A stretch of 64,000 nt of DNA from Chelativorans sp. Marseille-P2723. Its GTDB lineage: Bacteria > Pseudomonadota > Alphaproteobacteria > Rhizobiales > Rhizobiaceae. The position numbers and the translations under genes were made by a program. The notes below the pieces were generated by a model that made no database searches, was not told the origin of the DNA, and saw only the letters and a program-made list of their open reading frames with translations. The stretch lies in contig NZ_CADDWI010000007.1 in the NCBI RefSeq assembly GCF_902809845.1, positions 124,001 to 188,000 on the forward strand, in the 5' to 3' direction. How positions within the stretch are numbered: position 1 is the first letter of the stretch; each line of letters opens with the position of its first letter. Positions 35,308-46,035 of this stretch are shown here, in pieces.

Positions 35308-36291
35308 TCAGAAAAGAGGGCTGAGGGGTGCCCACGCAGCCCCGCCAAGAAGGCCCAGAAAGATCAGCCAGCCAACCACCGAGTTGGATTTGAAGAGCGC
35401 CAGGCACTGATCGGGATCATCAATATCGATGCTCCGGATCTGCCGCCCCATGTGGGCTCCGGCGGCAACCAGCCCTGCCAGTGCTGGCATTGGCACTTGG
35501 GCCAAAGCGAAAGCGACGGCGAAGAACAAAAGCGCTCCACCATACAAGGCCGCAAGCCAACGTTTGGTATTCTTGCCAAAAAGCAGGGCTGTCGAGCGGA
35601 CGCCGACCAGAGCATCATCCTCCTTGTCCTGATGGGCATAGATTGTGTCATAGCCGATCACCCACAGGATCGAACCGCAATAAAGAAAGAGAGGCGCAAG
35701 GGAGAGCGAGCCGAAATGCACGGCCCATCCCATGAGCGCGCCCCAGGAAAAGGCAAGGCCCAGAAAGAATTGCGGCCAGTCGGTGAATCTCTTTGCGAAA
35801 GGATAGATCGCAACTATGGCGAGAGCAGCCAGGCCGGTCAGTATCGCGAATAAGTTGAATTGCAGGAGAACGGCAAGCCCAACGAGCGCCTGCGCGATGA
35901 GGAACAACCATGCTTGCCTGCGCGAGACCTGCCCGGAGGGCAGAGGTCTTGAACGCGTGCGATCCACCGCCTCGTCGATATCCTGATCCACAAGGTCATT
36001 ATAGGTGCAGCCCGCCCCGCGCATTGCCACGGCGCCTGCCAGGAAAAGGAACAGGATCCCGAGCGACGGCATGACGTCCGCCAACGATGCTCCGGGCTGG
36101 GCGCCGGCACTTGCCGCCATGGCAAGCGACCACCAGCACGGCCACAGCAGAAGCTTCCAGCCTATGGGGCGGTCCCAGCGGGCAAGCTGGGCGTAGGGCC
36201 ACGCCCCACGGGGCAGAACGCGGTAGACCCAATGGCCGGAAGGGGCGTCCGCCACCCGGCCCTGTATCTGCCGAGACTGAATAATATCCAT
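35308..36291 (-). CDS. ubiA: 4-hydroxybenzoate polyprenyltransferase
   Basis: 327-residue membrane prenyltransferase of ubiquinone synthesis. The two Asp-rich motifs are NDLVDQDID (98-106) and DTIYAHQDKEDD (215-226). Seven to nine hydrophobic helices follow the family's pattern. It joins the polyprenyl chain made by the product of the 24732-25769 gene to 4-hydroxybenzoate. Divergent from purD, convergent with DUF6101. Confidence 0.94.
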   Translation of the reverse strand: MDIIQSRQIQGRVADAPSGHWVYRVLPRGAWPYAQLARWDRPIGWKLLLWPCWWSLAMAASAGAQPGASLADVMPSLGILFLFLAGAVAMRGAGCTYNDLVDQDIDEAVDRTRSRPLPSGQVSRRQAWLFLIAQALVGLAVLLQFNLFAILTGLAALAIVAIYPFAKRFTDWPQFFLGLAFSWGALMGWAVHFGSLSLAPLFLYCGSILWVIGYDTIYAHQDKEDDALVGVRSTALLFGKNTKRWLAALYGGALLFFAVAFALAQVPMPALAGLVAAGAHMGRQIRSIDIDDPDQCLALFKSNSVVGWLIFLGLLGGAAWAPLSPLF

Positions 36292-36469
36292 ACCGCCTAT
36301 CTCCTACGCTCTGCGAGGGAGTGGCAAGGGGTGAAGGCGGCGTCAAGCCCGGATTATTTCCGAAGGTCCAGCAGGGCTTTCACCGGGAACTTCGCGCAGC
36401 CGCCTTGACCTGAAGCCAATTCGGCCATAGCCGGTCCAGAACGCATTTTATGCCAAGGGCGGTTCTGGA

Positions 36470-37789
36470 ATGAATGTTCTCCTCATCGGTTCGGGTGGCC
36501 GCGAGCATGCGCTGGCATGGAAGATTGCCGCATCGCCGCTGCTGGACGCTTTTTATGCCGCTCCCGGCAATCCGGGCATTGCCGAGTATGCCACATGCGT
36601 TCCGCTCGATACGCGAGACCATGAGGCAGTAGTGAACTTCTGCCGTGACAAGAACATCGATCTCGTCGTCATCGGTCCGGAGGCGCCGCTCGTGGGAGGG
36701 CTTGCCGACGATCTTATCGCTGCGGACATTGCCGTTTTCGGTCCAACGGCGGATGCAGCGCGGCTTGAAGGCTCCAAAGGATTCACGAAGGATCTGTGCG
36801 CCCGCCATGGCATTCCTACCGCGGCCTATGCTCGGTTCGGCGATGCCGCTCATGCGAAGGACTACGTCCGGAAACATGGAGCGCCCATCGTGGTCAAGGC
36901 GGATGGGCTTGCAGCCGGCAAGGGCGTGACCGTCGCCATGACGAAAGAGGAGGCGTATGCTGCGATCGACGAGTGCTTTTCGGGTCTCTTTGGGAAAGGC
37001 GGGGCCGAGGTCGTCATCGAGGAGTTTCTGGAGGGGGAGGAGGCAAGCTTCTTCTGTCTGTGTGACGGAAAGACTGCGCTTCCCTTCGGAACGGCGCAGG
37101 ACCACAAGCGCGTGGGCGCAGGCGATACCGGCCCGAACACCGGGGGCATGGGCGCCTATTCACCGGCTCCCGTCATGACGGAGGAAATGATTTCCCGCAC
37201 CATGCGCGAGATCATCGAGCCGACGCTGAAGGGCATGGAGGAGATCGGCGCGCCCTTCATCGGCGTGCTCTATGCGGGGCTGATGATTACCGAAGAAGGG
37301 CCAAAGCTCATCGAATACAATGTGCGTTTCGGAGACCCCGAATGCCAGGTGCTGATGTTCCGGCTGAAGGATGATTTGCTTGCGCTCATGAAGGGGGCTA
37401 CCGACGGCCAGTTGGCCCACATGTCGGCACGTTGGCATGACGAGGCCGCCCTGACTGTCGTTCTTGCCGCCAAAGGATATCCCGGAGCGCCAGAGAAAGG
37501 CTCTGCAATCGGGGGGCTGGACCAGGCACCGGAAGAGGGGGTGGAGATTTTTCATGCCGGTACGGCCGTTCAGGACGGTGTGCTTTGCGCCAATGGCGGG
37601 CGTGTCCTGAACGTGACGGCGCTCGGCCGCACGGTAACCGAGGCCCGGGATGCCGCCTATCGCACCCTTGACCGGATCGACTGGCCCGACGGCTTCTGCC
37701 GTCGCGACATCGGCTGGCGGGCGGTAGAGCGGGAAGCCACCGGGAAAAGTCTGAGCGTTGCAGCGCAAGACCAGCAGGTAGCGGACTAA
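36470..37789 (+). CDS. purD: Phosphoribosylamine-glycine ligase
   Basis: 439 residues, GARS of purine synthesis, an ATP-grasp enzyme. N-terminal [19 protein letters not shown], the ATP-grasp domain about 100-290 with [15 protein letters not shown], and [12 protein letters not shown] and [11 protein letters not shown] are diagnostic. The last 20 residues are less conserved. Single gene; upstream 178 bp shared with ubiA. Confidence 0.96.
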   Translation: MNVLLIGSGGREHALAWKIAASPLLDAFYAAPGNPGIAEYATCVPLDTRDHEAVVNFCRDKNIDLVVIGPEAPLVGGLADDLIAADIAVFGPTADAARLEGSKGFTKDLCARHGIPTAAYARFGDAAHAKDYVRKHGAPIVVKADGLAAGKGVTVAMTKEEAYAAIDECFSGLFGKGGAEVVIEEFLEGEEASFFCLCDGKTALPFGTAQDHKRVGAGDTGPNTGGMGAYSPAPVMTEEMISRTMREIIEPTLKGMEEIGAPFIGVLYAGLMITEEGPKLIEYNVRFGDPECQVLMFRLKDDLLALMKGATDGQLAHMSARWHDEAALTVVLAAKGYPGAPEKGSAIGGLDQAPEEGVEIFHAGTAVQDGVLCANGGRVLNVTALGRTVTEARDAAYRTLDRIDWPDGFCRRDIGWRAVEREATGKSLSVAAQDQQVAD

Positions 37790-37933
37790 CCCGGCAGCCT
37801 TTCAATTCGCCCAGAATGCCTGCATGCAGGCCGCCTTCCCTGAAGCGTGTTTCCGGCCTCTCGCCCCCGCTCTTCCCGCTTTTCTTGGAGAGAGCAAAGC
37901 CGGCATTCTTGGGATAGCTCTACAAGATGGCAG

Positions 37934-38992
37934 TTACCGCGAGGCAGCCGGATAAGGAGGCCGTGGCGTCGGGATGGGAACAGGCCCTGTCACAGGCATG
38001 GTCCAGGTCCTGATTTCGTGAACGAGGATCTGTCCGGGCGCGTTGAGGAAACTTTCGTTCCCGGGCAAGCCCATCGGGTAGAGCGCCTCGCGCGAGCGCT
38101 CATAGGCTGCGGCCTGATCGCTGCACAGTCGGACGCGCATATCCTCCGGCTGTTTGCCTGCATCGTTCGGCAGGTCGAGAAGGGTTGCGCCCATGGGCCT
38201 TAGAGCGCCCGCAAATGCCTGGTTGAAAAACTGGGCCGTGCGCTCGTTCCGCTCCCGGTCGGTCGTCGCGCCGAGAAGGACAACCATCACTTTCCTGCCA
38301 CTCCGCTCCGCCAGCGCGACGATGTTTCTGCCGGATGCGCAGATAAAGCCGGTTTTCAGGCCGATCGTGCCGGGGTAACGGGCGAGAAGATGGTTCAAGG
38401 AATCGATGTTTCGGCCATCGATAATGACGCGCGAGGTTCGGAAAAAGCGCCGATGTTCGGGAAACTGCCTGTCGACGGCGATGCCGAGAAGGGCAAGATC
38501 GCGGGCCGAAACCTGCTGCGACGGATTGAAGAGTCCGTTCGGATTTTCAAAATGGCTCGCAGTCATGCCGAGGCGCGCCGCCGCCTCGTTCATCATCTTC
38601 ACGAAGGCTTCTTCCGCTCCCGCCACCGTTTCCGCCAAAGCCACGGCAACGTCATTCGCGGAACCGACGATAACCGCATAGAGTGCATCCTCCAGCGTCA
38701 TCGCGCTCCCGGCACGAAGGCCAGATTTCAGGAAAGCCTGGTTTGCCGCATTCCGCGACAGGACGACGGTGGTGTCCATCGTCACCCTGCCTTGGCGCAA
38801 GGCTTCAAAGACGACGAACGCTGTCATCAGCTTGGTGGTCGATGCGGGATACCAGGGGCGTCCCGCATCTTCGTCGTAGAGCACCTGGCTGGATTCGACA
38901 TCCACCACCAGCGCAGGCGTTGCCGTGGCCTGTGCGCTCAGGAAGAGGAGGAGGTGGGCGGCTAGTACCAGCCACCCTGCGATCCGCAGCAT
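37934..38992 (-). CDS. D-alanyl-D-alanine carboxypeptidase (S11 family)
   Basis: 352 residues from ATG 38992, which has GAGG 5 nt upstream; a longer frame to 39085 is less likely. Signal peptide about 1-24. Penicillin-binding catalytic motifs: STTK (Ser51-Lys54), SAN (111-113) and KTG (213-215). It trims pentapeptides in the periplasm. No clear C-terminal amphipathic anchor; the end is Pro-rich (VPIPTPRPPYP). Downstream of ilvD on the same strand. Confidence 0.92.
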   Translation of the reverse strand: MLRIAGWLVLAAHLLLFLSAQATATPALVVDVESSQVLYDEDAGRPWYPASTTKLMTAFVVFEALRQGRVTMDTTVVLSRNAANQAFLKSGLRAGSAMTLEDALYAVIVGSANDVAVALAETVAGAEEAFVKMMNEAAARLGMTASHFENPNGLFNPSQQVSARDLALLGIAVDRQFPEHRRFFRTSRVIIDGRNIDSLNHLLARYPGTIGLKTGFICASGRNIVALAERSGRKVMVVLLGATTDRERNERTAQFFNQAFAGALRPMGATLLDLPNDAGKQPEDMRVRLCSDQAAAYERSREALYPMGLPGNESFLNAPGQILVHEIRTWTMPVTGPVPIPTPRPPYPAASR

Positions 38993-39038
38993 ATGAACCT
39001 CGCTTATCCGCGTGGCGTTCAGCAAACCTGCTCCCCAA

Positions 39039-40874
39039 TCATTCTGGCAGGATACGGACGGCCCCCTTGTCGGCGGAAGCTGCAAAGGCAGCGTAGGCTT
39101 TCAACGCCGTCGTCACGTTGCGCTTGCGCGGAGCGGTGGGTTTCCAGCCGAGCTTGTCCTGTTCGGCGCGGCGGGCGGCAAGCTCCTCGTCGGAAACTGC
39201 CAAGTTGATCTTCCGGTTAGGAATGTCGATCTCGATGATATCGCCATTGCGTACCAGGCCGATCGCGCCGCCCTGCGCCGCCTCGGGAGAGATGTGACCG
39301 ATGGAGAGCCCCGAAGTGCCGCCCGAAAAACGTCCGTCGGTGATCAGCGCACAATCCTTGCCGAGGCCGCGCGACTTCAGGTAGCTGGTGGGGTACAGCA
39401 TCTCCTGCATTCCCGGGCCGCCCTTGGGGCCTTCGTAGCGGATCACAACCACGTCACCCGCCTTGACCTCTTTGCCAAGGATGCCCTTCACGGCGGCGTC
39501 CTGACTCTCATAAACCACGGCGGGGCCGGTGAATTTCAGGATAGATTCATCCACGCCCGCGGTTTTCACGATGCAGCCATCCAGCGCGATATTGCCCTTG
39601 AGCACGGCCAGCCCGCCATCTTTGGAGAACGGGTTCTTGACCGAGCGGATGACGCCGTTCTCACGATCCAGGTCGAGCTCTTTCCAGCGAGCTTCCTGGC
39701 TGAAGGCAGTCTGGGTGGGGATGCCGCCCGGCGCCGCCTTGAAGAAATCATGCACGCTTTCGCTGTCGGTGCGGTCGATCGCCCAGCGATCGATCGCTTC
39801 ACCGAGCGTTTCGGCGTGAACGGTCGGCGTGTTGCGCTGGATCAGCCCGCCCTCGTCCAACTGTCCGAGGATCGCCATGATGCCGCCGGCTCGATGGACA
39901 TCCTCCACATGCACGTCCGCCTTGGCAGGGGCGACTTTGCAAAGGCAGGGTACCTTGCGCGACAAGGCATCGATGTCGTCCATGGTGAAGTCGATCCCGC
40001 CTTCATGCGCGGCGGCAAGGATGTGCAGCACCGTGTTGGTGGAGCCGCCCATAGCGATATCGAGCGACATGGCGTTCTCGAAAGCCCGCTTGTTTGCCAC
40101 GTTCCGTGGCAGGACCGATTCGTCGTCCTGCTCGTAATAGCGCCGGGCAAGGTCAACGATGAGGTGGCCCGCCTCGACGAAAAGCCGCTTGCGGTCTGCA
40201 TGGGTGGCGAGCACCGAGCCATTGCCGGGCAATGCAAGGCCCAGCGCCTCGGTCAGGCAGTTCATCGAATTCGCCGTGAACATGCCCGAGCAGGAACCGC
40301 AGGTGGGGCAGGCCGAGCGTTCGATGACCTGGACATCGGCATCGGAGATGGTTTCGTCCGCCGCCGCTACCATCGCATCGATCAGGTCCACGGCCTTCGT
40401 CTTGCCACCGAGGACGACCTTGCCAGCCTCCATCGGCCCGCCTGAGACGAAGACGGCCGGAATGTTCAGGCGCATTGCGGCGTTGAGCATGCCGGGAGTG
40501 ATCTTATCGCAGTTCGAGATGCAGACCATCGCATCGGCGCAATGGGCGTTGACCATGTATTCCACGCTGTCGGCGATGACTTCACGCGAGGGCAGGGAGT
40601 AGAGCATGCCGTCATGGCCCATGGCGATGCCGTCATCCACTGCGATGGTATTGAATTCCTTTGCGATGCCGCCGGCTGCCTCGATCTCCCGCGCTACGAG
40701 CTGCCCAAGATCCTTCAGATGGACATGACCGGGAACGAACTGGGTAAAAGAATTGACGACGGCAATTATCGGCTTGCCGAAGTCACTGTCTTTCACTCCT
40801 GTCGCACGCCAAAGGCCGCGAGCTCCCGCCATGTTACGGCCATGCGTGGTTGTTCTTGAACGGTATTCTGGCAT
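39039..40874 (-). CDS. ilvD: Dihydroxy-acid dehydratase
   Basis: 611 residues, matching the usual 612. Fe-S dehydratase of valine, leucine and isoleucine synthesis. [29 protein letters not shown] and [16 protein letters not shown] give the cluster-binding cysteines and conserved core. The start at 40874 (MPEYRSR) is the typical one; the open frame extends to 41120 without support, and 40895 is another candidate. Followed after 46 bp by the carboxypeptidase gene. Confidence 0.95.
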   Translation of the reverse strand: MPEYRSRTTTHGRNMAGARGLWRATGVKDSDFGKPIIAVVNSFTQFVPGHVHLKDLGQLVAREIEAAGGIAKEFNTIAVDDGIAMGHDGMLYSLPSREVIADSVEYMVNAHCADAMVCISNCDKITPGMLNAAMRLNIPAVFVSGGPMEAGKVVLGGKTKAVDLIDAMVAAADETISDADVQVIERSACPTCGSCSGMFTANSMNCLTEALGLALPGNGSVLATHADRKRLFVEAGHLIVDLARRYYEQDDESVLPRNVANKRAFENAMSLDIAMGGSTNTVLHILAAAHEGGIDFTMDDIDALSRKVPCLCKVAPAKADVHVEDVHRAGGIMAILGQLDEGGLIQRNTPTVHAETLGEAIDRWAIDRTDSESVHDFFKAAPGGIPTQTAFSQEARWKELDLDRENGVIRSVKNPFSKDGGLAVLKGNIALDGCIVKTAGVDESILKFTGPAVVYESQDAAVKGILGKEVKAGDVVVIRYEGPKGGPGMQEMLYPTSYLKSRGLGKDCALITDGRFSGGTSGLSIGHISPEAAQGGAIGLVRNGDIIEIDIPNRKINLAVSDEELAARRAEQDKLGWKPTAPRKRNVTTALKAYAAFAASADKGAVRILPE

Positions 40875-41223
40875 AAGTCGTCGTCTTTCACTCATCTGTC
40901 GCTCTGAGGAGAGCCGGTTCATTTGCCTGTGTAGCCGAAGTTTCCCCACTCTCAAATGCCGCTTTCCATCAGGAGGACTGATTTCTGTTATGGGAGACGG
41001 GATGGCCACAGGGAGTGAAATCTCGCAGGCAGGGGGAACGATCTCAAGCCTTTTCCACCCGCTTCCTGTTTTCGCGCGCAGCAATGGAAAAGCATAGCAG
41101 CCGATTGTGGCCGAACTCATTCAAGGGCAGGTGAGCGCGGTACTTCCTGCAATGAACTTCTTTCGGCTGGAGACGGCGGATCAACACCGCTAGTTTCTCT
41201 GAAGCGAAATTTCGGGAGGAACC
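40875..41223. other. Divergent intergenic region ilvD / acyl-CoA dehydrogenase
   Basis: 349 bp. An ilvD-frame extension covers part of it but looks non-coding. No riboswitch, attenuator or clear promoter recognised. GGGAGGA directly before 41224 is the ribosome binding site of the dehydrogenase. Confidence 0.4.
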
Positions 41224-42999
41224 ATGTATCGCGCACCTCTAGATGACATCCGCCACGCCCTCAACGATATTGCCGGCCTGAAAGCTATGATGAACAAGGG
41301 CCAGTTGGGCGATCTTTCTCCTGATGTGGTAGAGGCGATTCTTGCTGAAGCGGCTCGCTTTGCAGAAGAGGAGATCGTGCCGCTCGCACCCATCGGCGAC
41401 AGGGAAGGCGCGCGGCTGAGGGATGGTGCGGTGACCATGCCGGGCGGCTGGCACGATCTTTACCGGAAGTGGCGCGAGGGCGGCTGGAACGGGCTGTCGG
41501 CGCCGGAAGCATGGGGCGGACAGGGCCTGCCGATGACGCTAGCCATGGCTGTACTGGAAATGTGGAATTCCGGTTCCATGGCATTCGCAATCGGCCCGAC
41601 TCTCACCATTGGTGCTGTGGACGCTCTTGAGAAACACGCCAGCGAAGAGCTGAAGAAGACATATCTGCCAAAGCTCGTATCCGGCGAGTGGGCGGGAACC
41701 ATGAACCTCACCGAGCCTCAGGCCGGGTCCGATCTCAATATGCTGAAGGCCCGCGCTGAGCGGGCAGGGGACGGGACCTATCGGATTTTCGGGCAGAAGA
41801 TCTTCATCACCTATGGCGAGCACGATCTTACGGAAAACATTGTGCATCTTGTGCTGGCACGTCTGTCGGACGCACCGGCCGGCACGCGTGGCATTTCGCT
41901 GTTTCTGGTCCCCAAATTCCTTGTGAACGGGGATGGCACGCTCGGCCCTCGCAATGACGTCTTCTGCGCTTCGATCGAGCACAAGCTGGGCATCCATGGC
42001 TCACCCACCTGCACGATGATCTATGGTGACGGCAAATACGGGGAGCAGCCCGGCGCCGTCGGATGGCTCATCGGCGAGGAGAATCGCGGCCTTGCCTGTA
42101 TGTTCACCATGATGAACAATGCGCGACTGGCTGTCGGCATCCAAGGGGTGGCAGTGGCCGAGGCGGCCTACCAGAAGGCACTTGCCTATGCGCGCGAGCG
42201 GCGGCAGGGCCGTGCGCCGGGCTGGTCCGGCGAAGAGATGAGCCCCATCGTGGCCCATCCAGATGTCAGCCGGATGCTCCTGACCATGAAGGCAATGACC
42301 GAAGCTGCCCGTGCCATTGCCTATTCGTGCGCCCACGCCATCGATATGGCGAGGCTTGGCGGCGCAAAAGCGTCTCACTGGCAGGAGCGGGCGAACCTCT
42401 TGACGCCTCTGGCAAAGGCTTTCCCCACCGATATCGGGGTCGAGGTGGCGTCGCTCGGCGTGCAGGTCCATGGGGGGATGGGCTATATCGAGGAGACGGG
42501 CGCTGCGGCCCTGCTGCGCGATGCGCGGATTGCTCCGATCTACGAAGGCACGAACGGCATTCAGGCCATCGATCTGGTAACCCGCAAGCTGCCGCAATCC
42601 GAAAGCGCGCATATGCGGGCTTATATCGCTGAGTTGCGCCGCGACGCCGAAACTGTGCGGCGCGCGAACCTGCCGGAATTCGGGGATACGGCCGCATGTC
42701 TTCTAGCCGCTCTTGATGATCTGGACGAGGCGACCGAACATTTGCTAGAAGCGCTGGCGGCGAAGAAGGGGCGTGTTGTCCTTTCCGGCGCTACGCCTTT
42801 CCTCCGCCTGTTCTCGCTGGTTGCGGCAACGGCAATGATGGCGCGTGGCGCTGTCGTGGCGAGCAATCCACGCCGTGCACGGCTCTGCCGCTATCTGGCG
42901 GAGAATCACCTTGCCGAGACAGCGGCGTTGCGGCGCGCGGTGACAAACGGGGCGGAAAGCCTGCTTAAGGCGGCGGAAGATCTGGAGAGCCTGACATGA
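41224..42999 (+). CDS. Acyl-CoA dehydrogenase (long, C-terminal extension type)
   Basis: 591 residues, FAD flavoenzyme; length typical of the FadE-like AcdA/DmdC type with an extra C-terminal domain. NLTEPQAGSDLNMLKARAE near 160 is the flavin/substrate signature, QVHGGMGYIEETGAA near 418 the second signature. An N-terminal domain specific to this class (about 1-75) precedes. It overlaps the enoyl-CoA hydratase gene by 4 nt (ATGA), so the two form a beta-oxidation-type operon; substrate unknown. Confidence 0.92.
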   Translation: MYRAPLDDIRHALNDIAGLKAMMNKGQLGDLSPDVVEAILAEAARFAEEEIVPLAPIGDREGARLRDGAVTMPGGWHDLYRKWREGGWNGLSAPEAWGGQGLPMTLAMAVLEMWNSGSMAFAIGPTLTIGAVDALEKHASEELKKTYLPKLVSGEWAGTMNLTEPQAGSDLNMLKARAERAGDGTYRIFGQKIFITYGEHDLTENIVHLVLARLSDAPAGTRGISLFLVPKFLVNGDGTLGPRNDVFCASIEHKLGIHGSPTCTMIYGDGKYGEQPGAVGWLIGEENRGLACMFTMMNNARLAVGIQGVAVAEAAYQKALAYARERRQGRAPGWSGEEMSPIVAHPDVSRMLLTMKAMTEAARAIAYSCAHAIDMARLGGAKASHWQERANLLTPLAKAFPTDIGVEVASLGVQVHGGMGYIEETGAAALLRDARIAPIYEGTNGIQAIDLVTRKLPQSESAHMRAYIAELRRDAETVRRANLPEFGDTAACLLAALDDLDEATEHLLEALAAKKGRVVLSGATPFLRLFSLVAATAMMARGAVVASNPRRARLCRYLAENHLAETAALRRAVTNGAESLLKAAEDLESLT

Positions 43000-43754
43000 G
43001 CGAGCATATCCTTGTTGAGCGGTCGGGAGCCGTTCAGGTTATCCGTCTCAACCGGGCGGAAAAGAAAAACGCCATTACCCGCGCCATGTACGCCCGCATG
43101 ACGGCTGCCCTTGCTGAGGCCGAAGAGGATCCCGCCATCCGCTGCCACGTCTTCCTGGGAGTGCCGGGCGCATTTTCAGCGGGCAACGACCTGTCGGATT
43201 TCCTGGCCGTGTCGACCGGCGAGGCGTCCGATACGGGAGAGGTGTTCGAGTTCCTCCCGACACTGGCCGGCTGCCGCAAGCCTGTCGTGTCTGGCGCGGA
43301 CGGGATTTCCGTCGGCATAGGCACCACCTTGCACCTGCATTGTGACCTGACCTTCGCCACACCGGAAACCGTGTTCAGAACGCCCTTCGTAGATCTGGGG
43401 CTTGTGCCCGAGGCGGCCTCCAGCCTTCTCATGCCGCACATTCTCGGCCATCAGCGCGCTTTCGCACTGCTTGGTTTGGGCGAGGGACTAAGCGCGCAGG
43501 AAGCGCTTGCAAAAGGACTAATCTACCGCGTCGTAGCGGCCCAAGAACTGGAAGAAGCGGTGTTCGGGGCCGCGCGAACGCTGGCGGAAAAACCGCCTGA
43601 AGCGCTCCGCATCACGCGCAGCCTTCTGCGCGGCAACCGGGCGGAAGTGTCTGCACGGCTGAAGGAGGAGGCCGAACATTTCCGCGAAAGGCTAAGGTCG
43701 CAAGAGGCAAGGGATGCCTTTACTGCGTTCATGAACAGGAAGAAGCCGAAGTAA
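42996..43754 (+). CDS. Enoyl-CoA hydratase/isomerase family protein
   Basis: 252 residues, crotonase fold. AFSAGNDLSDFL near 63 forms part of the oxyanion hole and VSGADGISVGIGTTLHLHCD near 100 the second one. Asp in GNDL follows isomerase-like members rather than the GADI of classical hydratases, so it may act as an isomerase. Coupled to the acyl-CoA dehydrogenase. Ends 12 bp from the convergent pdxH. Confidence 0.88.
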   Translation: MSEHILVERSGAVQVIRLNRAEKKNAITRAMYARMTAALAEAEEDPAIRCHVFLGVPGAFSAGNDLSDFLAVSTGEASDTGEVFEFLPTLAGCRKPVVSGADGISVGIGTTLHLHCDLTFATPETVFRTPFVDLGLVPEAASSLLMPHILGHQRAFALLGLGEGLSAQEALAKGLIYRVVAAQELEEAVFGAARTLAEKPPEALRITRSLLRGNRAEVSARLKEEAEHFRERLRSQEARDAFTAFMNRKKPK

Positions 43755-43766
43755 AGGCATGCTCAG

Positions 43767-44384
43767 CTACGGATAGAGCCTTGTCGTCGTCCAGCGGCCG
43801 TCATCAGTGGCCGAGAAGACGAGCCGGTCGTGCAGGCGGAACTGCTTGTCCTGCCAGAATTCAATACTCATCGGCTTGATGCGTAAGCCTGACCAATAAT
43901 CCGGCCGGGGAATCTCACCGACGGAAAACTTTGCCGTGTACCCGGCCACGGCCTTTTCAAGCGCATAGCGGCTTTCGAGCGTCCGGGACTGCTTCGACGC
44001 CCAGGCGCCGATTCGGCTGCCGCGCGGGCGTGAGGCAAAATAGGCGTCGGCTTCTTCGTTGCTCACCTTTTCCACCGAACCCCGAATGCGAACCTGCCGG
44101 CGCAGGCTTTTCCAATGGAAGCACATAGCTGCCTTCATCGAGGAGAGGATTTCAACGCCTTTCGTGCTTTCAAAGTTTGTGTAGAATACGAATCCGCGGT
44201 TGTCGTATCCCTTCAGCAGCACCATACGGACATTGGGCATGCCATCCGGATCCACTGTCGCGAGGGCGACTGCATTTGGATCGTTCGGCTCCGATCGTTC
44301 CGCTTCCTTGAGCCATTCGCCAAACATGCGAAAGGGCTCGTCGCGTTCAGTCGTTTGTGTGTTTTTTAACTCGTTTTGCGTCAT
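43767..44384 (-). CDS. pdxH: Pyridoxamine 5'-phosphate oxidase
   Basis: 205 residues from ATG 44384; the longer frame to 44696 lies over another gene. FMN enzyme of vitamin B6 metabolism. [23 protein letters not shown] binding region (about 48-70), [33 protein letters not shown] and the end RLHDRLVF...RLYP are all classical. Divergent from the lipoprotein gene. Confidence 0.95.
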   Translation of the reverse strand: MTQNELKNTQTTERDEPFRMFGEWLKEAERSEPNDPNAVALATVDPDGMPNVRMVLLKGYDNRGFVFYTNFESTKGVEILSSMKAAMCFHWKSLRRQVRIRGSVEKVSNEEADAYFASRPRGSRIGAWASKQSRTLESRYALEKAVAGYTAKFSVGEIPRPDYWSGLRIKPMSIEFWQDKQFRLHDRLVFSATDDGRWTTTRLYP

Positions 44385-44476
44385 CACGGACTCACTTGCA
44401 CGTTTTTGGAGAATGCCAATTGTCTGGGTTACTGCATAGGGATGATTTTCCTGGCCTGGTAAACCTCGGCAAAGCA

Positions 44477-44857
44477 GTGTTAGTAACGCTCGCCTGCCTC
44501 TTGGCTCAAGCATGCAGCGGAGGAGGCGGCAAGACCGAAACGCTCGACTCGATGCTAGTGACCTCCTCCGTTCCATCGAAGGCCGTTCTGGACGATGACG
44601 GGCTGGCTGAAGACGGGCAGGCGGCACTTTCCGCCCTCTGGAATCACAATGACGACCCCGTCGGCCTGGCGTGGGAAAACCCGGAGAGCGGTGCAACCGG
44701 ACTCATTACCGCTTATGGTGCGGACGTGGAGGATGGGCGCAGTTGCCTGAATTTCACGACCACACATGAAAATTTCAGCGGCATAAGTCTTTACAAAGGA
44801 AAGGCCTGCGAGGATCAGGCAGGCATCATGCGCCTGCGTAAGTTCATGGCGCTTTAG
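44477..44857 (+). CDS. Small lipoprotein, RT0821/Lpp0805-type surface antigen
   Basis: About 126 residues from GTG 44477. A hydrophobic stretch [12 protein letters not shown] ends in a lipobox Cys followed by SGGGG, so it is a lipoprotein; the remainder ([19 protein letters not shown], then [16 protein letters not shown]) resembles the 17-kDa surface antigen C-terminal domain. The start is unsettled: the open frame continues upstream to a GTG at 44357, overlapping pdxH, but no ATG or good ribosome binding site was found, and a start at 44477 leaves no basic residues in the signal. The true start may be a rare codon or the N-terminus may be damaged. Confidence 0.65.
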   Translation: MLVTLACLLAQACSGGGGKTETLDSMLVTSSVPSKAVLDDDGLAEDGQAALSALWNHNDDPVGLAWENPESGATGLITAYGADVEDGRSCLNFTTTHENFSGISLYKGKACEDQAGIMRLRKFMAL

Positions 44858-45001
44858 CCGTTGACGATCCCGGTATCCGGGGCGGACGCTGGCGGAATCC
44901 TATTCGGCCCCGGTCTGGAATCCGCAGCTCAACGTACGCATATAAGAACGGAATACTACTGGATAATTCCCGGTTGCCGGCGTGACGCGCCGGATTTGGG
45001 T

Positions 45002-45940
45002 ATGGCAGAGATGAAGAATCCCTATGACGTGCTGGGCGTGCCGAAGAACGCGTCTGAGAAGGATATCAAGTCGGCGTTTCGTCGCCTGGCAAAGAAATAT
45101 CACCCGGACCAGCGGCCGGACGATCCAAAGGCCAAGGAGCGCTTTGCAGAAATCAGCCAAGCCTATGAGATTCTTGGCGAGGAGAAGATGCGCCGAGCTT
45201 TTGACAGAGGCGAGATCGATGCTGCGGGCAATCCACGTTTTCACGGGTTCGAAGCGGGTGCTCACGGTGATCCCTTTGGCTCCTTCAGGCAGGGCGCTGG
45301 TGGGCCAGGCCGGACGCACTTCGAGTTCCGCACCACTGGCTTCGATGGTGATCCGCTGAGCGGAGCCGATATTTTCAGTGAGTTGTTCGGCCAGACGTTC
45401 TCAGGCGCTGGGGGAAGGACACGCAGGGCAGGCCGCCCGGAGGGACTTGGCGATATCCACGCTACCCTCGATGTCAGTGTGGAGGAAATTGCCAAGGCGG
45501 AAAAAGTGACGGCGCTGTTCCCGGACGGCAGGCGCCTTGCGGTCAAGCTGCCACGCTTTGTTGAGGACGGGCAGACGATAAGACTTAAAGGGCAGGGCGC
45601 CGAAACACCTTTCGGTGACCGCGGCGATGCGTTCGTCAAGCTGCGTCTTCGGCCGCATCCTCAATACAGGGTGGAGGGGCGCGACCTGCATATCGATCTG
45701 CCGGTCAGCCTGCGCGACGCCGTTCTGGGCGCCAAGGTGGCGGTTGAGACGCCAACGGGAAAGCTGGCCGTCTCCGTTCCCCCCTGGTCTAGCTCAGACC
45801 GCGCCCTTCGGCTGAAGGGGCGCGGCCTGCCCGTGAAGGACGGTGGAAACGGTGACCTTTACGCCCACGTGCGAATCATGCTCCCGCCGGAGGGCGATCC
45901 GGAGCTGGAGGCGCTTTTCCGGAAAGCTGAAGCCTCCTGA
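45002..45940 (+). CDS. DnaJ-like co-chaperone (CbpA type)
   Basis: 312 residues: J domain about 4-70 with the essential HPD in KKYHPDQRP, a Gly/Phe-containing linker (about 75-150) and a DnaJ C-terminal substrate-binding region (about 155-305). No zinc-finger repeats, so it is class B like CbpA. It should stimulate DnaK. ATG 45002 or 45011 both possible. 95 bp upstream of fabI. Confidence 0.9.
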   Translation: MAEMKNPYDVLGVPKNASEKDIKSAFRRLAKKYHPDQRPDDPKAKERFAEISQAYEILGEEKMRRAFDRGEIDAAGNPRFHGFEAGAHGDPFGSFRQGAGGPGRTHFEFRTTGFDGDPLSGADIFSELFGQTFSGAGGRTRRAGRPEGLGDIHATLDVSVEEIAKAEKVTALFPDGRRLAVKLPRFVEDGQTIRLKGQGAETPFGDRGDAFVKLRLRPHPQYRVEGRDLHIDLPVSLRDAVLGAKVAVETPTGKLAVSVPPWSSSDRALRLKGRGLPVKDGGNGDLYAHVRIMLPPEGDPELEALFRKAEAS

Positions 45941-46035
45941 AGCCCTTAAGTTTGCCGGGCATCAGACCTGCAAGCTTGATGCCCGGCTGCCGCTGTGCGA
46001 TACGGCTCCGGCCGCAACACGTTCGGAGATAAGAC

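Noticed and set aside
40875-41120. 82-codon extension of ilvD
   Set aside because: Start at 40874 gives the normal 611 residues; extension is unlike the family.
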